A DNA stretch of 64,000 nt. Origin: Dietzia sp. JS16-p6b. Its GTDB lineage: Bacteria > Actinomycetota > Actinomycetes > Mycobacteriales > Mycobacteriaceae. This document shows positions 47,860-58,309 of the stretch, one piece after another. The position numbers and the translations under genes were made by a program. The stretch covers positions 1,956,001-2,020,000 of the forward strand of contig NZ_CP024869.1 in assembly GCF_003052165.1 (NCBI RefSeq). Direction: 5' to 3'. Within the stretch, counting starts at the first letter, position 1, and every line of letters starts with the position of its first letter. Below the pieces are notes generated by a model that did not search any database, was not told the DNA's origin, and saw only the letters and a program-made list of their open reading frames with translations.

Positions 47860-49434
47860 TCAGCGCTTGGGGAACTTGAGGTCGTTGAGGTCGATCCCCT
47901 CGAGGCCCGGCGGCAGCGTGTCCAGTCCGGGCGGCATCTTCGAGAGGTCCGGCATGCCCCCGGGGGGCATCCCCGGCATCCCGGGCGGCATCCCCGGCAT
48001 CCCACCGGGCATCATCCCCCGGTTCTTGGGCTGCGTCGGTCCGCGGCCCTTGCCCTTACCCTTCTTGCCCTTGCGCTGGTTCTTCCGCCCGGCTCCCGGC
48101 ATGCCCATCTGGCCGGCCATGCGGCTCATCATCTTGCGGGCCTCAAAGAACCGGTCCACCAACTGGTTGACGTCGGTGACCGTGACCCCGGAGCCCTTGG
48201 CGATGCGCTGGCGGCGGGATCCGTTGATGATCTTGGGGTCGGCCCGCTCCGCCGGTGTCATCCCCCGGATGATCGCCTGGATGCGGTCCAGGTACTTCTC
48301 GTCGATGTCCCCGACGGCCGCTTTCATGTCCTTGCCCCCGGGCAGCATCCCCAGGAGATTGCCGATGGGGCCCATCTTGCGGATCATCAGCATCTGGTCG
48401 AGGAAGTCCTCGAGGGTGAGCTCCCCCGAACCGATCTTGGCCGCGGTCTTCTCCGCGTCCTTGGCGTCGAAGACCGTCTCGGCCTGCTCGATGAGCGAGA
48501 GCACATCGCCCATGCCGAGGATCCGGCTCGACATGCGGTCGGGGTGGAAGACATCGAAGTCCTCCAGCTTCTCCCCGTTCGAGGCGAACATGATCGGCAT
48601 GCCGGTGAGTTCGCGGACGCTCAGCGCGGCGCCACCACGGGCGTCACCGTCGAGCTTGGTCAGGACGACGCCGGTGAATCCGACCCCCTCGCGGAAGGCC
48701 TCCGCCGTGACGACGGCGTCCTGGCCGATCATCGCGTCGAGGACGAAGAAGGTCTCGTCCGGCTGGACCGCATCGCGGATCCCCCTGGCCTGGGCCATGA
48801 GCTCCTCGTCGATGCCCAACCGGCCCGCGGTGTCGACGATCACGACGTCGTGCATCTTGGCGCGGGCGTGGGCGAGGCCCCGCTGGGCCACCGACACCGG
48901 CTCCTGGACCCCGACGTCCTCCCCGTCACCCCCGACCGAGGTCCCGGGGTGGGGGGCGAACACCTGCACGCCGGCGCGCTCGCCGACGATGCGGAGCTGA
49001 TCGACCGCACCCGGCCGCTGGAGGTCGCATGCCACGAGGAGCGGCGTGTGACCCTGGCCCTTGAGCCAGTACGCGAGTTTGCCCGCGAGCGTGGTCTTTC
49101 CCGCTCCCTGCAGACCGGCGAGCATGATCACCGTGGGCGGCTGCTTGGCGAACTCGATCCGACGGGCCTCACCGCCGAGGATCGCGGTGAGCTCCGCGTC
49201 GACGATCTTGACGACCTGCTGCGCGGGGTTCAGGGCCTCGGAGACCTCCGAGCCCTTGGCCCGTTCCTTGACGCGGGAGATGAACGTCCGCACCACGGGT
49301 AGCGCGACGTCCGCCTCGAGCAGCGCGAGGCGGATCTCCCGCGCGGTCGCGTCGATGTCGGCATCGCTGAGCCGCCCCTTTCCGCGCAGGTCCTTGAGCG
49401 CACCTGCCAGGCGATCGGACAAGGAATCGAACAC
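47860..49434 (-). CDS. ffh: Signal recognition particle protein Ffh
   Basis: GTPase of the signal recognition particle. The N domain begins VFDSLSDRLAGALKDLRGKG; the G domain has LAGLQGAGKTTLAGKLAYWL near residue 105, VACDLQRPGAVDQLRIV, VDTAGRLGIDEELM and LTKLDGDARGG; the M domain has RKMGPIGNLLGMLPG and GSRRQRIAKGSGV. A Met, Gly and Pro-rich tail (repeats of GMPGMPP) extends the protein to 524 residues. The GTG at 49434 matches the family start, with GGGAG about nine bases upstream. It follows glnD with a 64-base gap. No 4.5S RNA gene was seen nearby. Confidence 0.96.
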   Translation of the reverse strand: MFDSLSDRLAGALKDLRGKGRLSDADIDATAREIRLALLEADVALPVVRTFISRVKERAKGSEVSEALNPAQQVVKIVDAELTAILGGEARRIEFAKQPPTVIMLAGLQGAGKTTLAGKLAYWLKGQGHTPLLVACDLQRPGAVDQLRIVGERAGVQVFAPHPGTSVGGDGEDVGVQEPVSVAQRGLAHARAKMHDVVIVDTAGRLGIDEELMAQARGIRDAVQPDETFFVLDAMIGQDAVVTAEAFREGVGFTGVVLTKLDGDARGGAALSVRELTGMPIMFASNGEKLEDFDVFHPDRMSSRILGMGDVLSLIEQAETVFDAKDAEKTAAKIGSGELTLEDFLDQMLMIRKMGPIGNLLGMLPGGKDMKAAVGDIDEKYLDRIQAIIRGMTPAERADPKIINGSRRQRIAKGSGVTVTDVNQLVDRFFEARKMMSRMAGQMGMPGAGRKNQRKGKKGKGKGRGPTQPKNRGMMPGGMPGMPPGMPGMPPGGMPDLSKMPPGLDTLPPGLEGIDLNDLKFPKR

Positions 49435-49498
49435 GGCTACAGCTCCCTGGGTCGCGGGCCGGGGGCGTGGTGTCCCCGGCGTCGTCGACGACGACTGA

Positions 49499-51874
49499 TC
49501 ACAGGGTATCGGCACGCCCGACGCCGGGCGTCGCGGGATCACGCCGGGGAAGCAGGGACTCCACCTCCGTCGCCGTACTGAGGACCGCTCCGGGGCCGGA
49601 CAGGGCGAAGACGTCCTCGACCGCGGCACCGCGCGTCCGCACCACGACCCAGTCGATCCTCGCCCCCTTGCCCAGGATCGCCGCGATGACCTTCGCGAAC
49701 AACCCCGGCCTGTCCTCCGCCCGGACCTCGAGCAGGATCCCCTCGGCATCCGTCCGCCGGTTCACCAGGACCGAGGACCTGGCCTGTGGCGGGCCGATCA
49801 TCCGGGAGGCGTTGCGTGCCAGCGCGGCCCGCAGGGACGCCGCCACCCCGGAATCGACCGCCCGACGCAGGTCCTGGCGCAACACCTTCGGGTCCACGGG
49901 GTCCCCGAAACGGGTGGACACCGTCATCTTGGCCCGCACCCCACCGGGCGGCCGCAGGTCGATCTCCCCGTCGACGATCTCCAGACGGTGTGCGGCGAGC
50001 ACCTCTGCCGTCACGGCGAGAGACTTCCCCGCGCCGGGCACGACGAGGGTGAGCTCGTGAGTGGTCCCCGACCCCGCGGGGCGCATCTCCACCACCACAT
50101 CGGGGGGGCCGTGCGGGCGGGTGGCGTCGACGGTCGGGGCCTCCACGGCGCCGGGCTGCGACCCCACCCTCTCCCGACACGCGTCGACCAGCATCGAATG
50201 TGCCCGGGCCCTTCCCGGGGTCCACACCGTGGGCCCGGTGGCCAGCGAGTCGGCCTCGGTGAGGGTGGCGAGAACGTCGAAGGCGGTCGCGTCCTGCTCG
50301 AGCGCGGTCAGCACCGAGTCGGCCGTCGCAGGGTCCGAAGGATCACGCCTGGTCGCGGTCACCGCCAGCAGCAGGTGATGTCGGACGATCCTGACCAGGG
50401 TGTCGACATCCGCAGGGTCGAGTCCCATGCGTCGCACGATCGGCCCGACCATCTCGGCACCCGTCTCACTGTGGTCGCCCTCGCGGCTCTTACCCAGGTC
50501 GTGCAGGAGCGCCGACAACAGGAGCAGATCCGCGCGCGCCACCGAGGTGGTCAACCGGGACGCCTCCACCGCGGTCTGCACCAGGTGTCTGTCGACCGTG
50601 TAGACGTGGGCCCGGTCCCTCGCCGGCAGGTCGCGCACGCCCGACCATTCCGGGAGCATCCGCTCCCACAGGCCACTGCGGTCGAGTGCCTCTATCACCG
50701 GCACCTGCCCCTCTCCGGACCCCAGCAGGACGAGCAGGTCCGACAGCGCCTCGGCGGGCCACCGCCCCTCGGGGACCGGTGAGCGTTCCACCAGTACCCC
50801 GAGAGTCGAGCCGGCCACGGGCAGGGAGAACCGCGCGGCCGCCGCGGCCACACGTAACGGGAGCCACGGGTCCTCGGCCACGCGGGCGTTCCTCGCGAGC
50901 GCCACCTCCCCCGCGTGCTCCACCACCCCGTCGTCGAGCGGTCTGCGGACCGGCGACCTGCGCAGCAGACCGGTCAGCCCACGCGAGGACAGCGACGCGC
51001 ACGACCCACGGATGGCCTGGTCCGCGGTGAACGCGATGGTCCGCGAGGCGTTGCTCAGCGCGCGGGCGAGGTCGAACCGGTCACCCAGCCCGAGAGCCTG
51101 CCCCACCTCGTCGCCGTACTCCGCATGAAGCACTTCCCTGGGTCGTCCGCTCACCCGGTGGAGTTCGGTCCGTGCGTCGAGGACGAGCCGGTGAGCGGCC
51201 GTCAACCCGCCGGGGACCACGGGCCGGCCGTCGCTGAGGTGAGCCACCGCGAGGGCGGTGACCAGCTGCGAGTCCCGCAGGCCCCCCACGCCGTTCTTGA
51301 GATCCGGTTCGCTGCGGTGGGCGATCACGCCGGAACGCTGACGCCGGGCCACCGCGGCGGCCACGAGGTCGTCGAACCGCGAGGCGATCTGGTCGCGCCA
51401 CTGGCGCCGGGCGCCGTCCACCACGAGGGCACCGAGGTCCGCGTCGCCCGCGATGACCCGGGCGTCCAGCAGGCTCAGCCCCACCGCCACGTCCGCGGCC
51501 GCCACCGCGAGGCACTGGTCCACGGTCCGCACGCTGTGGTCCAGGCCGACGCCCGAGTCCCACAGCGGGTACCACATGGCGTCGGCGAGTTCGCCGACGT
51601 CCCGGTCGGGACGCCTCTCGTGCACCAACACCAGGTCGAGGTCGGAGTACGGGAGCACCTCGCGTCGGCCCAGTCCCCCGAAAGCGACCAGGGCGAATCC
51701 GGATCCCGGGCCGATCCCCGCGTCGTCCGCGAGCCGCCCCAGCTCCATCTCGTACAGCTCGCACAGGGCGTCCCGCAGGTCCGCGGCGGGGAGTTCGGCC
51801 GACGTGGCGGAGAGGATCTGGTCGCGCCCGTCGCGCAGCGCCATTGCCCGCTCACCGTCCCCGGTCACGCTCAC
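49499..51874 (-). CDS. glnD: PII nucleotidyltransferase GlnD
   Basis: Bifunctional sensor that modifies and demodifies PII (GlnK) according to glutamine; in actinobacteria the modification is adenylylation. The nucleotidyltransferase domain has LVAFGGLGRREVLPYSDLDLVLV near residue 65. The HD domain has VYTVDRHLVQTAVEAS and LLSALLHDLGKSREGDHSETGA, and two ACT domains close the protein (LEVRAEDRPGLFAKVIAAIL). Length 791. The GTG at 51874 has GAGGG six bases upstream. The amtB-glnK-glnD order is standard, but a terminator separates it from glnK, so it is partly independent. Confidence 0.94.
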   Translation of the reverse strand: MSVTGDGERAMALRDGRDQILSATSAELPAADLRDALCELYEMELGRLADDAGIGPGSGFALVAFGGLGRREVLPYSDLDLVLVHERRPDRDVGELADAMWYPLWDSGVGLDHSVRTVDQCLAVAAADVAVGLSLLDARVIAGDADLGALVVDGARRQWRDQIASRFDDLVAAAVARRQRSGVIAHRSEPDLKNGVGGLRDSQLVTALAVAHLSDGRPVVPGGLTAAHRLVLDARTELHRVSGRPREVLHAEYGDEVGQALGLGDRFDLARALSNASRTIAFTADQAIRGSCASLSSRGLTGLLRRSPVRRPLDDGVVEHAGEVALARNARVAEDPWLPLRVAAAAARFSLPVAGSTLGVLVERSPVPEGRWPAEALSDLLVLLGSGEGQVPVIEALDRSGLWERMLPEWSGVRDLPARDRAHVYTVDRHLVQTAVEASRLTTSVARADLLLLSALLHDLGKSREGDHSETGAEMVGPIVRRMGLDPADVDTLVRIVRHHLLLAVTATRRDPSDPATADSVLTALEQDATAFDVLATLTEADSLATGPTVWTPGRARAHSMLVDACRERVGSQPGAVEAPTVDATRPHGPPDVVVEMRPAGSGTTHELTLVVPGAGKSLAVTAEVLAAHRLEIVDGEIDLRPPGGVRAKMTVSTRFGDPVDPKVLRQDLRRAVDSGVAASLRAALARNASRMIGPPQARSSVLVNRRTDAEGILLEVRAEDRPGLFAKVIAAILGKGARIDWVVVRTRGAAVEDVFALSGPGAVLSTATEVESLLPRRDPATPGVGRADTL

Positions 51875-52014
51875 GACGTCCCTCTTTCCTTCATTAGTGT
51901 GTCTCCAGACTGTAGGGCCCGTGTCACCTGGCGGCGGCTACGGTGTTTCGCTTCCGTGAACGCCCCCGCACGCACCCCGAGAAGCCCGGTGAGGCAGGCG
52001 GAGTCATCGAGAAA

Positions 52015-52046
52015 CGCGGTCGACCCCGGCTCAGGGGTCGACCGCG
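52015..52046 (-). terminator. Terminator after glnK
   Basis: A perfect 13-base-pair stem (52015-52027 with 52034-52046) and six-base loop, 17 bases after the glnK stop, followed on the transcribed strand by TTTCT. This is the most classical intrinsic terminator seen in the window. Confidence 0.8.
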
Positions 52047-52063
52047 CCTCGTGGTGTCCTCGG

Positions 52064-53798
<1,735 letters not shown>

Positions 53799-53870
53799 GG
53801 TGAGGTCCTCCTCGTCTCCATGGTGAGCGTTGGTCACTCACTCCTCGGGTCAGAAGAATTCCTTTCCGCT

Positions 53871-53908
53871 GTTTCGATGAGTGCGCGGTCATGTTTCCGG
53901 GCTGTAAC
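53871..53908 (-). promoter_or_regulatory. Double GlnR-type box upstream of amtB
   Basis: On the minus strand the order is GTTAC-N6-GAAAC-N6-GCGCA-N6-GAAAC. This matches the actinobacterial GlnR consensus (gTnAC-n6-GaAAC, repeated at a 22-base period): one perfect box and one in which only the first element is degenerate. It lies 73-110 bases before the amtB GTG. Confidence 0.7.
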
Positions 53909-53941
53909 GTGGCGCGCCCTGTGGTTCCGATCATGTGTCCC

Positions 53942-53964
53942 GGGCCCGGCCGCGCCCCGGGCCC
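53942..53964 (-). terminator. Hairpin after ftsY
   Basis: An eight-base-pair GGGCCCGG/CCGGGCCC stem with a seven-base loop, nine bases after the ftsY stop on the minus strand. It separates ftsY from the amtB promoter. Confidence 0.5.
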
Positions 53965-53972
53965 CGCGCGGA

Positions 53973-55442
53973 TCAGGTGCCGAGAAGGGCGTCGACGAAC
54001 GCCTCGGGCGCGAACGGCGCGAGGTCGTCGGCCCCCTCGCCCAGCCCGACGAGCTTGACCGGGACGCCGAGTTCGTGTTGGACCTGGAACACGATGCCGC
54101 CCTTGGCGGTGCCGTCGAGTTTGGTCAGCACCACCCCGGTGATGTCGACGACGTCCTTGAACACGCGCGCCTGCATGAGACCGTTCTGCCCGGTCGTCGC
54201 GTCGATCACCAGGAGCACCTCGTCGACGGGGGTCTTCTTCTCCACGACCCGCTTGACCTTGCCGAGCTCGTCCATGAGACCGGTCTTGGTGTGGAGGCGG
54301 CCGGCGGTGTCCACCAGGACCGCGTCCACCCCGGTATCGACTCCCCGGGCGACGGCGTCGAACGCCACGGACGCGGGATCCGCGCCCTCCTTGCCGCGGA
54401 CGACCTCCGCTCCCACCCGTTCGGCCCACGTCTGGAGCTGGTCGGCGGCCGCGGCGCGGAACGTGTCGGCGGCCCCGAGCAGGATGTCGCGTCCGTCGGC
54501 GACCAGGACGCGGGCGAGCTTGCCGGTGGTGGTGGTCTTGCCGGTGCCGTTGACCCCGACCACCAGGATCACGGCGGGTGTGCCGTCGTTCGGCAGCGCA
54601 CGCAGTGAACGGTCGTATTCGGGATGCAGGTTGTCGATAAGGGTCTGCCGCAGCAGGTCCCGGACCTCGGCCTCCGTGCGGACCTGTCTGGTCGCGATGT
54701 CCCCGCGCAGGCGGTCGATGACGCGCTGGGTGACCGCGGTGCCCAGGTCCGCCATGATCAGGGTGTCCTCGATCTCCTCCCACGCGTCCTCGTCGAGATC
54801 ACCGGCGCCCAGGAGGCCGAGCAGGCCCTGTCCCACGGCGCCCTGGGAGCGCGCCAGCCGACCACGGAGGCGGTCGAGACGCCCCTCGGACGGGTCGATG
54901 CGCTCGACCGGGGCCACCGGGGAGGGGGCACCGGTGATCAGCTCGGTCGTCGGGACCGGGACCTCCTCGTCCGGGACCTCCGGCGGGACGACGACCGGTT
55001 CGACGGGCGCCGGTTCGACGACGACGGTGTCCTCGCTCGGACCGGACAGTGTGTCCGGCTCGGGCGCGACCGGGGTCTCGGCGGGCCCGGGGGCGTCGGT
55101 CGACCGCGGAGTGTCGACCGGTGGGGGCGTCTCGACGGGCGGGGTCGCGCCGACGGGCGGGGTCGCGCCGACGGGCGGAGTCGTGTGGACCGGAGGGGGC
55201 GTCTGACGTGGCAGGGGTTCCCTCGGGGGTGCCGCGGTGGCGGTCCCACCCGCCTCCGTGAACGAGAAGCCGGTCCCCGCCTGGTAGTTGCCCGAGCGCT
55301 CCTCGCGGGTGAGTTCCCTGCGCTCCTCGGGCCTGCTCAGGGAGATCTGTCGCCTCTTGCGCAGCTGCAGGCCCACGACCAGTGCCAGGAGGGCGAGCAA
55401 CAGGACGGCGACGACGGCGATGACGATCCAGGTGGTGTTCAC
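53973..55442 (-). CDS. ftsY: Signal recognition particle receptor FtsY
   Basis: Membrane-attached GTPase that receives the SRP-ribosome complex. An N-terminal transmembrane helix (VIAVVAVLLLALLALVVGL) is followed by a Pro, Val, Glu-rich linker of about 150 residues. The N and G domains have VVGVNGTGKTTTTGKLARVL, LGAADTFRAAAADQLQTWAE, DAVLVDTAGRLHTK and VLTKLDGTAKGGIVF. Length 489. The GTG at 55442 is seven bases after CATACT with no Shine-Dalgarno, so the message is probably leaderless. A small in-frame tandem repeat lies in the linker. Confidence 0.95.
   Translation of the reverse strand: MNTTWIVIAVVAVLLLALLALVVGLQLRKRRQISLSRPEERRELTREERSGNYQAGTGFSFTEAGGTATAAPPREPLPRQTPPPVHTTPPVGATPPVGATPPVETPPPVDTPRSTDAPGPAETPVAPEPDTLSGPSEDTVVVEPAPVEPVVVPPEVPDEEVPVPTTELITGAPSPVAPVERIDPSEGRLDRLRGRLARSQGAVGQGLLGLLGAGDLDEDAWEEIEDTLIMADLGTAVTQRVIDRLRGDIATRQVRTEAEVRDLLRQTLIDNLHPEYDRSLRALPNDGTPAVILVVGVNGTGKTTTTGKLARVLVADGRDILLGAADTFRAAAADQLQTWAERVGAEVVRGKEGADPASVAFDAVARGVDTGVDAVLVDTAGRLHTKTGLMDELGKVKRVVEKKTPVDEVLLVIDATTGQNGLMQARVFKDVVDITGVVLTKLDGTAKGGIVFQVQHELGVPVKLVGLGEGADDLAPFAPEAFVDALLGT
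55142..55177. repeat. 18-bp tandem repeat inside ftsY
   Basis: Two identical 18-base units (55142-55159 and 55160-55177) encode PPVGAT repeats in the disordered linker of FtsY; a diverged third copy follows. Confidence 0.75.
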
Positions 55443-55449
55443 GGTGCCC

Positions 55450-55455
55450 AGTATG
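55450..55455 (-). promoter_or_regulatory. -10 element for a leaderless ftsY message
   Basis: CATACT on the minus strand, seven bases before the GTG at 55442, with no ribosome-binding site. Confidence 0.45.
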
Positions 55456-55503
55456 GACGACGCCCCCCGTCCTCATCCCGGCCCCGGGTGTCGAGGGCGG
55501 CCC

Positions 55504-55509
55504 TAGACT
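55504..55509 (+). promoter_or_regulatory. Candidate -10 element of sdhCAB
   Basis: TAGACT fits TAnnnT. Transcription would begin near 55516, just upstream of the AAGGAGG at 55525-55531. No clear -35 is present. Confidence 0.4.
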
Positions 55510-55540
55510 GGCGCGCGTTCCCGTAAGGAGGTGTCCGCGC

Positions 55541-56272
55541 GTGACCGAGGTCGCTGCTCCGCACGAGCCGGCCGGGGCCCGGAGACCACACCTCCGGCGC
55601 GCCCACGCCGTCCCCACCTGGGCGGCGAAGACTGTCCTAGCCGTGACGGGTCTGATCTTCACCTCGTTCGTCGTCGTGCACATGATCGGCAACCTCAAGG
55701 TCTTCGGCGGCGCGGCCGGATTCGACGGGTACGCCGAGTGGTTGCGGACCCTGCTCTACCCGCTGGTCCCCCACGAGGGCGTGTTGTGGGGCCTGAGAGT
55801 GGTGCTGGTGCTGAGCCTGGTGGCGCACATCGGGTGTTCCGTGTTGCTCGTGCGTCGCTCGCGGGCGGCGGCGGGCCCCCGTCGTCGTCGCGCCGGCCTG
55901 ACCCCGACCTCCTTCGGCGCCCGGACCATGATGCTGACCGGTGTGGTGCTGCTGCTGTTCGTGGTCTTCCATGTCCTGGACATGACCACCGGCACGCCTC
56001 CTGCGGCCAGTGACTCGTTCGTCCCCGGGTCGCCGTACGCCAACCTCGTGGCCAGCTTCGCCAGGCCCTGGGTGGCGGCGTTCTACGGGATCACCATGGC
56101 TCTGCTCGCGGTGCACGTGGCGCACGGCGTGCGGACGGCGGCGGGGGACCTCGGCGTGACGGGGGTCCGGAGTCGCGCGGCGGTGACGGTCGTCGGTGGG
56201 GTCGCCGCTGTCGCCGTCCTGGTGGGCAACGCCATGATCCCGATCGCCGTCCAGGCCGGATGGTTGTCGTGA
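55541..56272 (+). CDS. sdhC: Succinate dehydrogenase / fumarate reductase cytochrome b subunit, b558 type
   Basis: Membrane anchor that binds haem and passes electrons between the flavoprotein and menaquinone. Five hydrophobic segments are visible in 243 residues. Conserved His residues are in SFVVVHMIGNLKVF, LVAHIGCSVLL, VVFHVLDMTT and AVHVAHGVRTA, as in the b558 (Bacillus and actinobacterial) family that works without SdhD. The GTG at 55541 follows AAGGAGG by nine bases, the best Shine-Dalgarno in this region. It overlaps sdhA. Confidence 0.92.
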   Translation: MTEVAAPHEPAGARRPHLRRAHAVPTWAAKTVLAVTGLIFTSFVVVHMIGNLKVFGGAAGFDGYAEWLRTLLYPLVPHEGVLWGLRVVLVLSLVAHIGCSVLLVRRSRAAAGPRRRRAGLTPTSFGARTMMLTGVVLLLFVVFHVLDMTTGTPPAASDSFVPGSPYANLVASFARPWVAAFYGITMALLAVHVAHGVRTAAGDLGVTGVRSRAAVTVVGGVAAVAVLVGNAMIPIAVQAGWLS

Positions 56273-58275
56273 CCGGCCCACGCACCCCGGGTGTGTCGAG
56301 CGCCTTCACGGCACCGCCCGTCACCGCCCCCGGCGCGCGGGCCGGCGACACCCTGGCCTCGGGCGCCCCCGGGGGCGACCCCGCCACGGCCTGGGCGCGC
56401 CGGCGGGAGTCCTATCCCCTGGTCTCCCCCGGCAACCGGAATCGCTTCCACGTGGTCGTGGTGGGCACGGGACTGGCGGGCGCGGGAGCGGCGGCCGCGC
56501 TCGGCGAGCTGGGGTATCGGGTCACCGCGCTGACCTACCACGACGCTGCGCGGCGCGCGCACTCCGTGGCCGCCCAGGGCGGGATCAATGCCGCCCGCGC
56601 GCGGCGGGTCGACGGCGACAGTCTGCACCGCTTCGTCGTCGACACGGTCAGGGGTGGTGACTTCCGGGGCAGGGAGGCCGAGGCGTTCAGGCTGGGCGAG
56701 GAGTCGGCGCGCGTCATCGACCACTTCTCGGCGATCGGCACCCCGTTCGCGCGGGAGTACGGGGGCGTGTTGTCCACGCGATCGTTTGGCGGGGTCCAGG
56801 TCTCACGGACTTACTACTCCCGCGGACAGACCGGGCAGCAGCTCCAGATCGCCGGCACCCAGGCCCTCCAGCGGCAGATCCGGGCCGGCTCGGTGCGGTT
56901 GCACACCCGTCACGAGATGCTGGATCTGATCGTCGACGAGGCCGGATGTCACGGGGTCGTGGTCCGCGATCTCGTCACCGGACGCATCCGCGCCGAGACC
57001 GCCCACGCCGTCGTGCTGGCGACGGGTGGCTACGGCAACGTCTTCCACGACTCCACGCTCGCGGTGAACTCCAACGCCTCGGCCGTGTGGCGGGCTCACC
57101 AGCGGGGGGCGCTGTTCGCCTCACCGTCGTTCGTGCAGTTCCACCCCACCGCCCTGCCCAAGGACTCGGCGTGGCAGTCCAAGACCATTCTCATGAGCGA
57201 GTCACTGCGCAACGACGGCCGGATCTGGGTGCCGCTGCGCGCCGGCGACGACAGGCCGCCCGGCGAGATCCCGGACTCCGATCGCGACTACTTCCTCGAA
57301 CGCCGCTACCCCGCCTACGGCAACCTGGTCCCCCGCGACGTGGCCTCACGGGCGATCACGGCGCAGCTCCGCGACGGGCGTGGGGTGGGCCCCCGGCACA
57401 ACTCGGTCTACCTGGACTTCCGGGAGGCTCTCGCGGGCGGCGGGCGGCGACGGATCGCCGAACGCTACGGCAACCTCTTCGACATGTACTCCCACGCCAC
57501 CGGCGAGGACCCGTACTCCGTTCCGATGCGCATCGCGCCCACCTGCCACTTCACCATGGGAGGGCTCTGGAGCGACTACGACCTCCAGACCTCGATCCCC
57601 GGGTTGTTCGTGGGCGGCGAGTGTGGCTGGGCCTACCACGGCGCCAACCGGCTCGGCGCCAACTCCCTGCTCAGCGCCAGCGTGGACGGCTGGTTCACCC
57701 TCCCGTACTCGGTGCCGGCTCACCTGGCCGCCCGCCTCGGTGACCACCCCCCGGACGACGACGACGAGGTGGTCACCGCCGCCGTGGCCCGTGCCCGGGG
57801 CCGCGTGGATGCGCTGCTCGCGGTGGGCGGCTCGACCGGACCCGGCCACTTCCACCGCGAACTGGGCGAGATCCTCTACGCCGGGTGTGGGGTCACCCGC
57901 ACCGCCGAAGGTCTTTCCACCGCGATCGATCGGATCCGCGACCTGCGGACCCGGTTCTGGTCCGACCTGCGGGTGACGGGGACCGGGGGGCACCTCAACC
58001 AGGTGCTCGAACTGGCCGGCCGGACGGCCGACTACCTGGAGCTGGCCGAGCTGATGTGCGTCGACGCCCTGGACCGCGACGAGTCGTGCGGTGCCCACTT
58101 CCGCGACGAACACCGTACCCCGGGCGGTGAGGCACTGCGCCGGGACGACCAGTGGCGATTCGTCTCCGTCTGGGGGTCCGAGGGCGACGACCGGGGCGGC
58201 CCGCGCACGTTCACCCGCCACGCCGAACCGCTCGAGTTCACCGCGGTCGAGCTCACGACGAGGGACTACCGATGA
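56269..58275 (+). CDS. sdhA: Succinate dehydrogenase / fumarate reductase flavoprotein subunit
   Basis: Catalytic subunit that interconverts succinate and fumarate. FAD-binding VVVVGTGLAGAGAAAALGELG starts near residue 62 after an extension of about 60 residues. The covalent-FAD His is in RRAHSVAAQGGINAARA, and the active-site region includes FVQFHPTALP, CHFTMGGLWSDYDL and GECGWAYHGANRLGANSLLS. With the GTG at 56269 it has 668 residues and overlaps the sdhC stop (GTGA); an ATG at 56260 would add three. The closing HxxTRDYR-like end is normal. Confidence 0.93.
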   Translation: MTGPRTPGVSSAFTAPPVTAPGARAGDTLASGAPGGDPATAWARRRESYPLVSPGNRNRFHVVVVGTGLAGAGAAAALGELGYRVTALTYHDAARRAHSVAAQGGINAARARRVDGDSLHRFVVDTVRGGDFRGREAEAFRLGEESARVIDHFSAIGTPFAREYGGVLSTRSFGGVQVSRTYYSRGQTGQQLQIAGTQALQRQIRAGSVRLHTRHEMLDLIVDEAGCHGVVVRDLVTGRIRAETAHAVVLATGGYGNVFHDSTLAVNSNASAVWRAHQRGALFASPSFVQFHPTALPKDSAWQSKTILMSESLRNDGRIWVPLRAGDDRPPGEIPDSDRDYFLERRYPAYGNLVPRDVASRAITAQLRDGRGVGPRHNSVYLDFREALAGGGRRRIAERYGNLFDMYSHATGEDPYSVPMRIAPTCHFTMGGLWSDYDLQTSIPGLFVGGECGWAYHGANRLGANSLLSASVDGWFTLPYSVPAHLAARLGDHPPDDDDEVVTAAVARARGRVDALLAVGGSTGPGHFHRELGEILYAGCGVTRTAEGLSTAIDRIRDLRTRFWSDLRVTGTGGHLNQVLELAGRTADYLELAELMCVDALDRDESCGAHFRDEHRTPGGEALRRDDQWRFVSVWGSEGDDRGGPRTFTRHAEPLEFTAVELTTRDYR

Positions 58276-58309
58276 GAACCGCACCCGGGACGGCCATGAG
58301 GACGGCATC

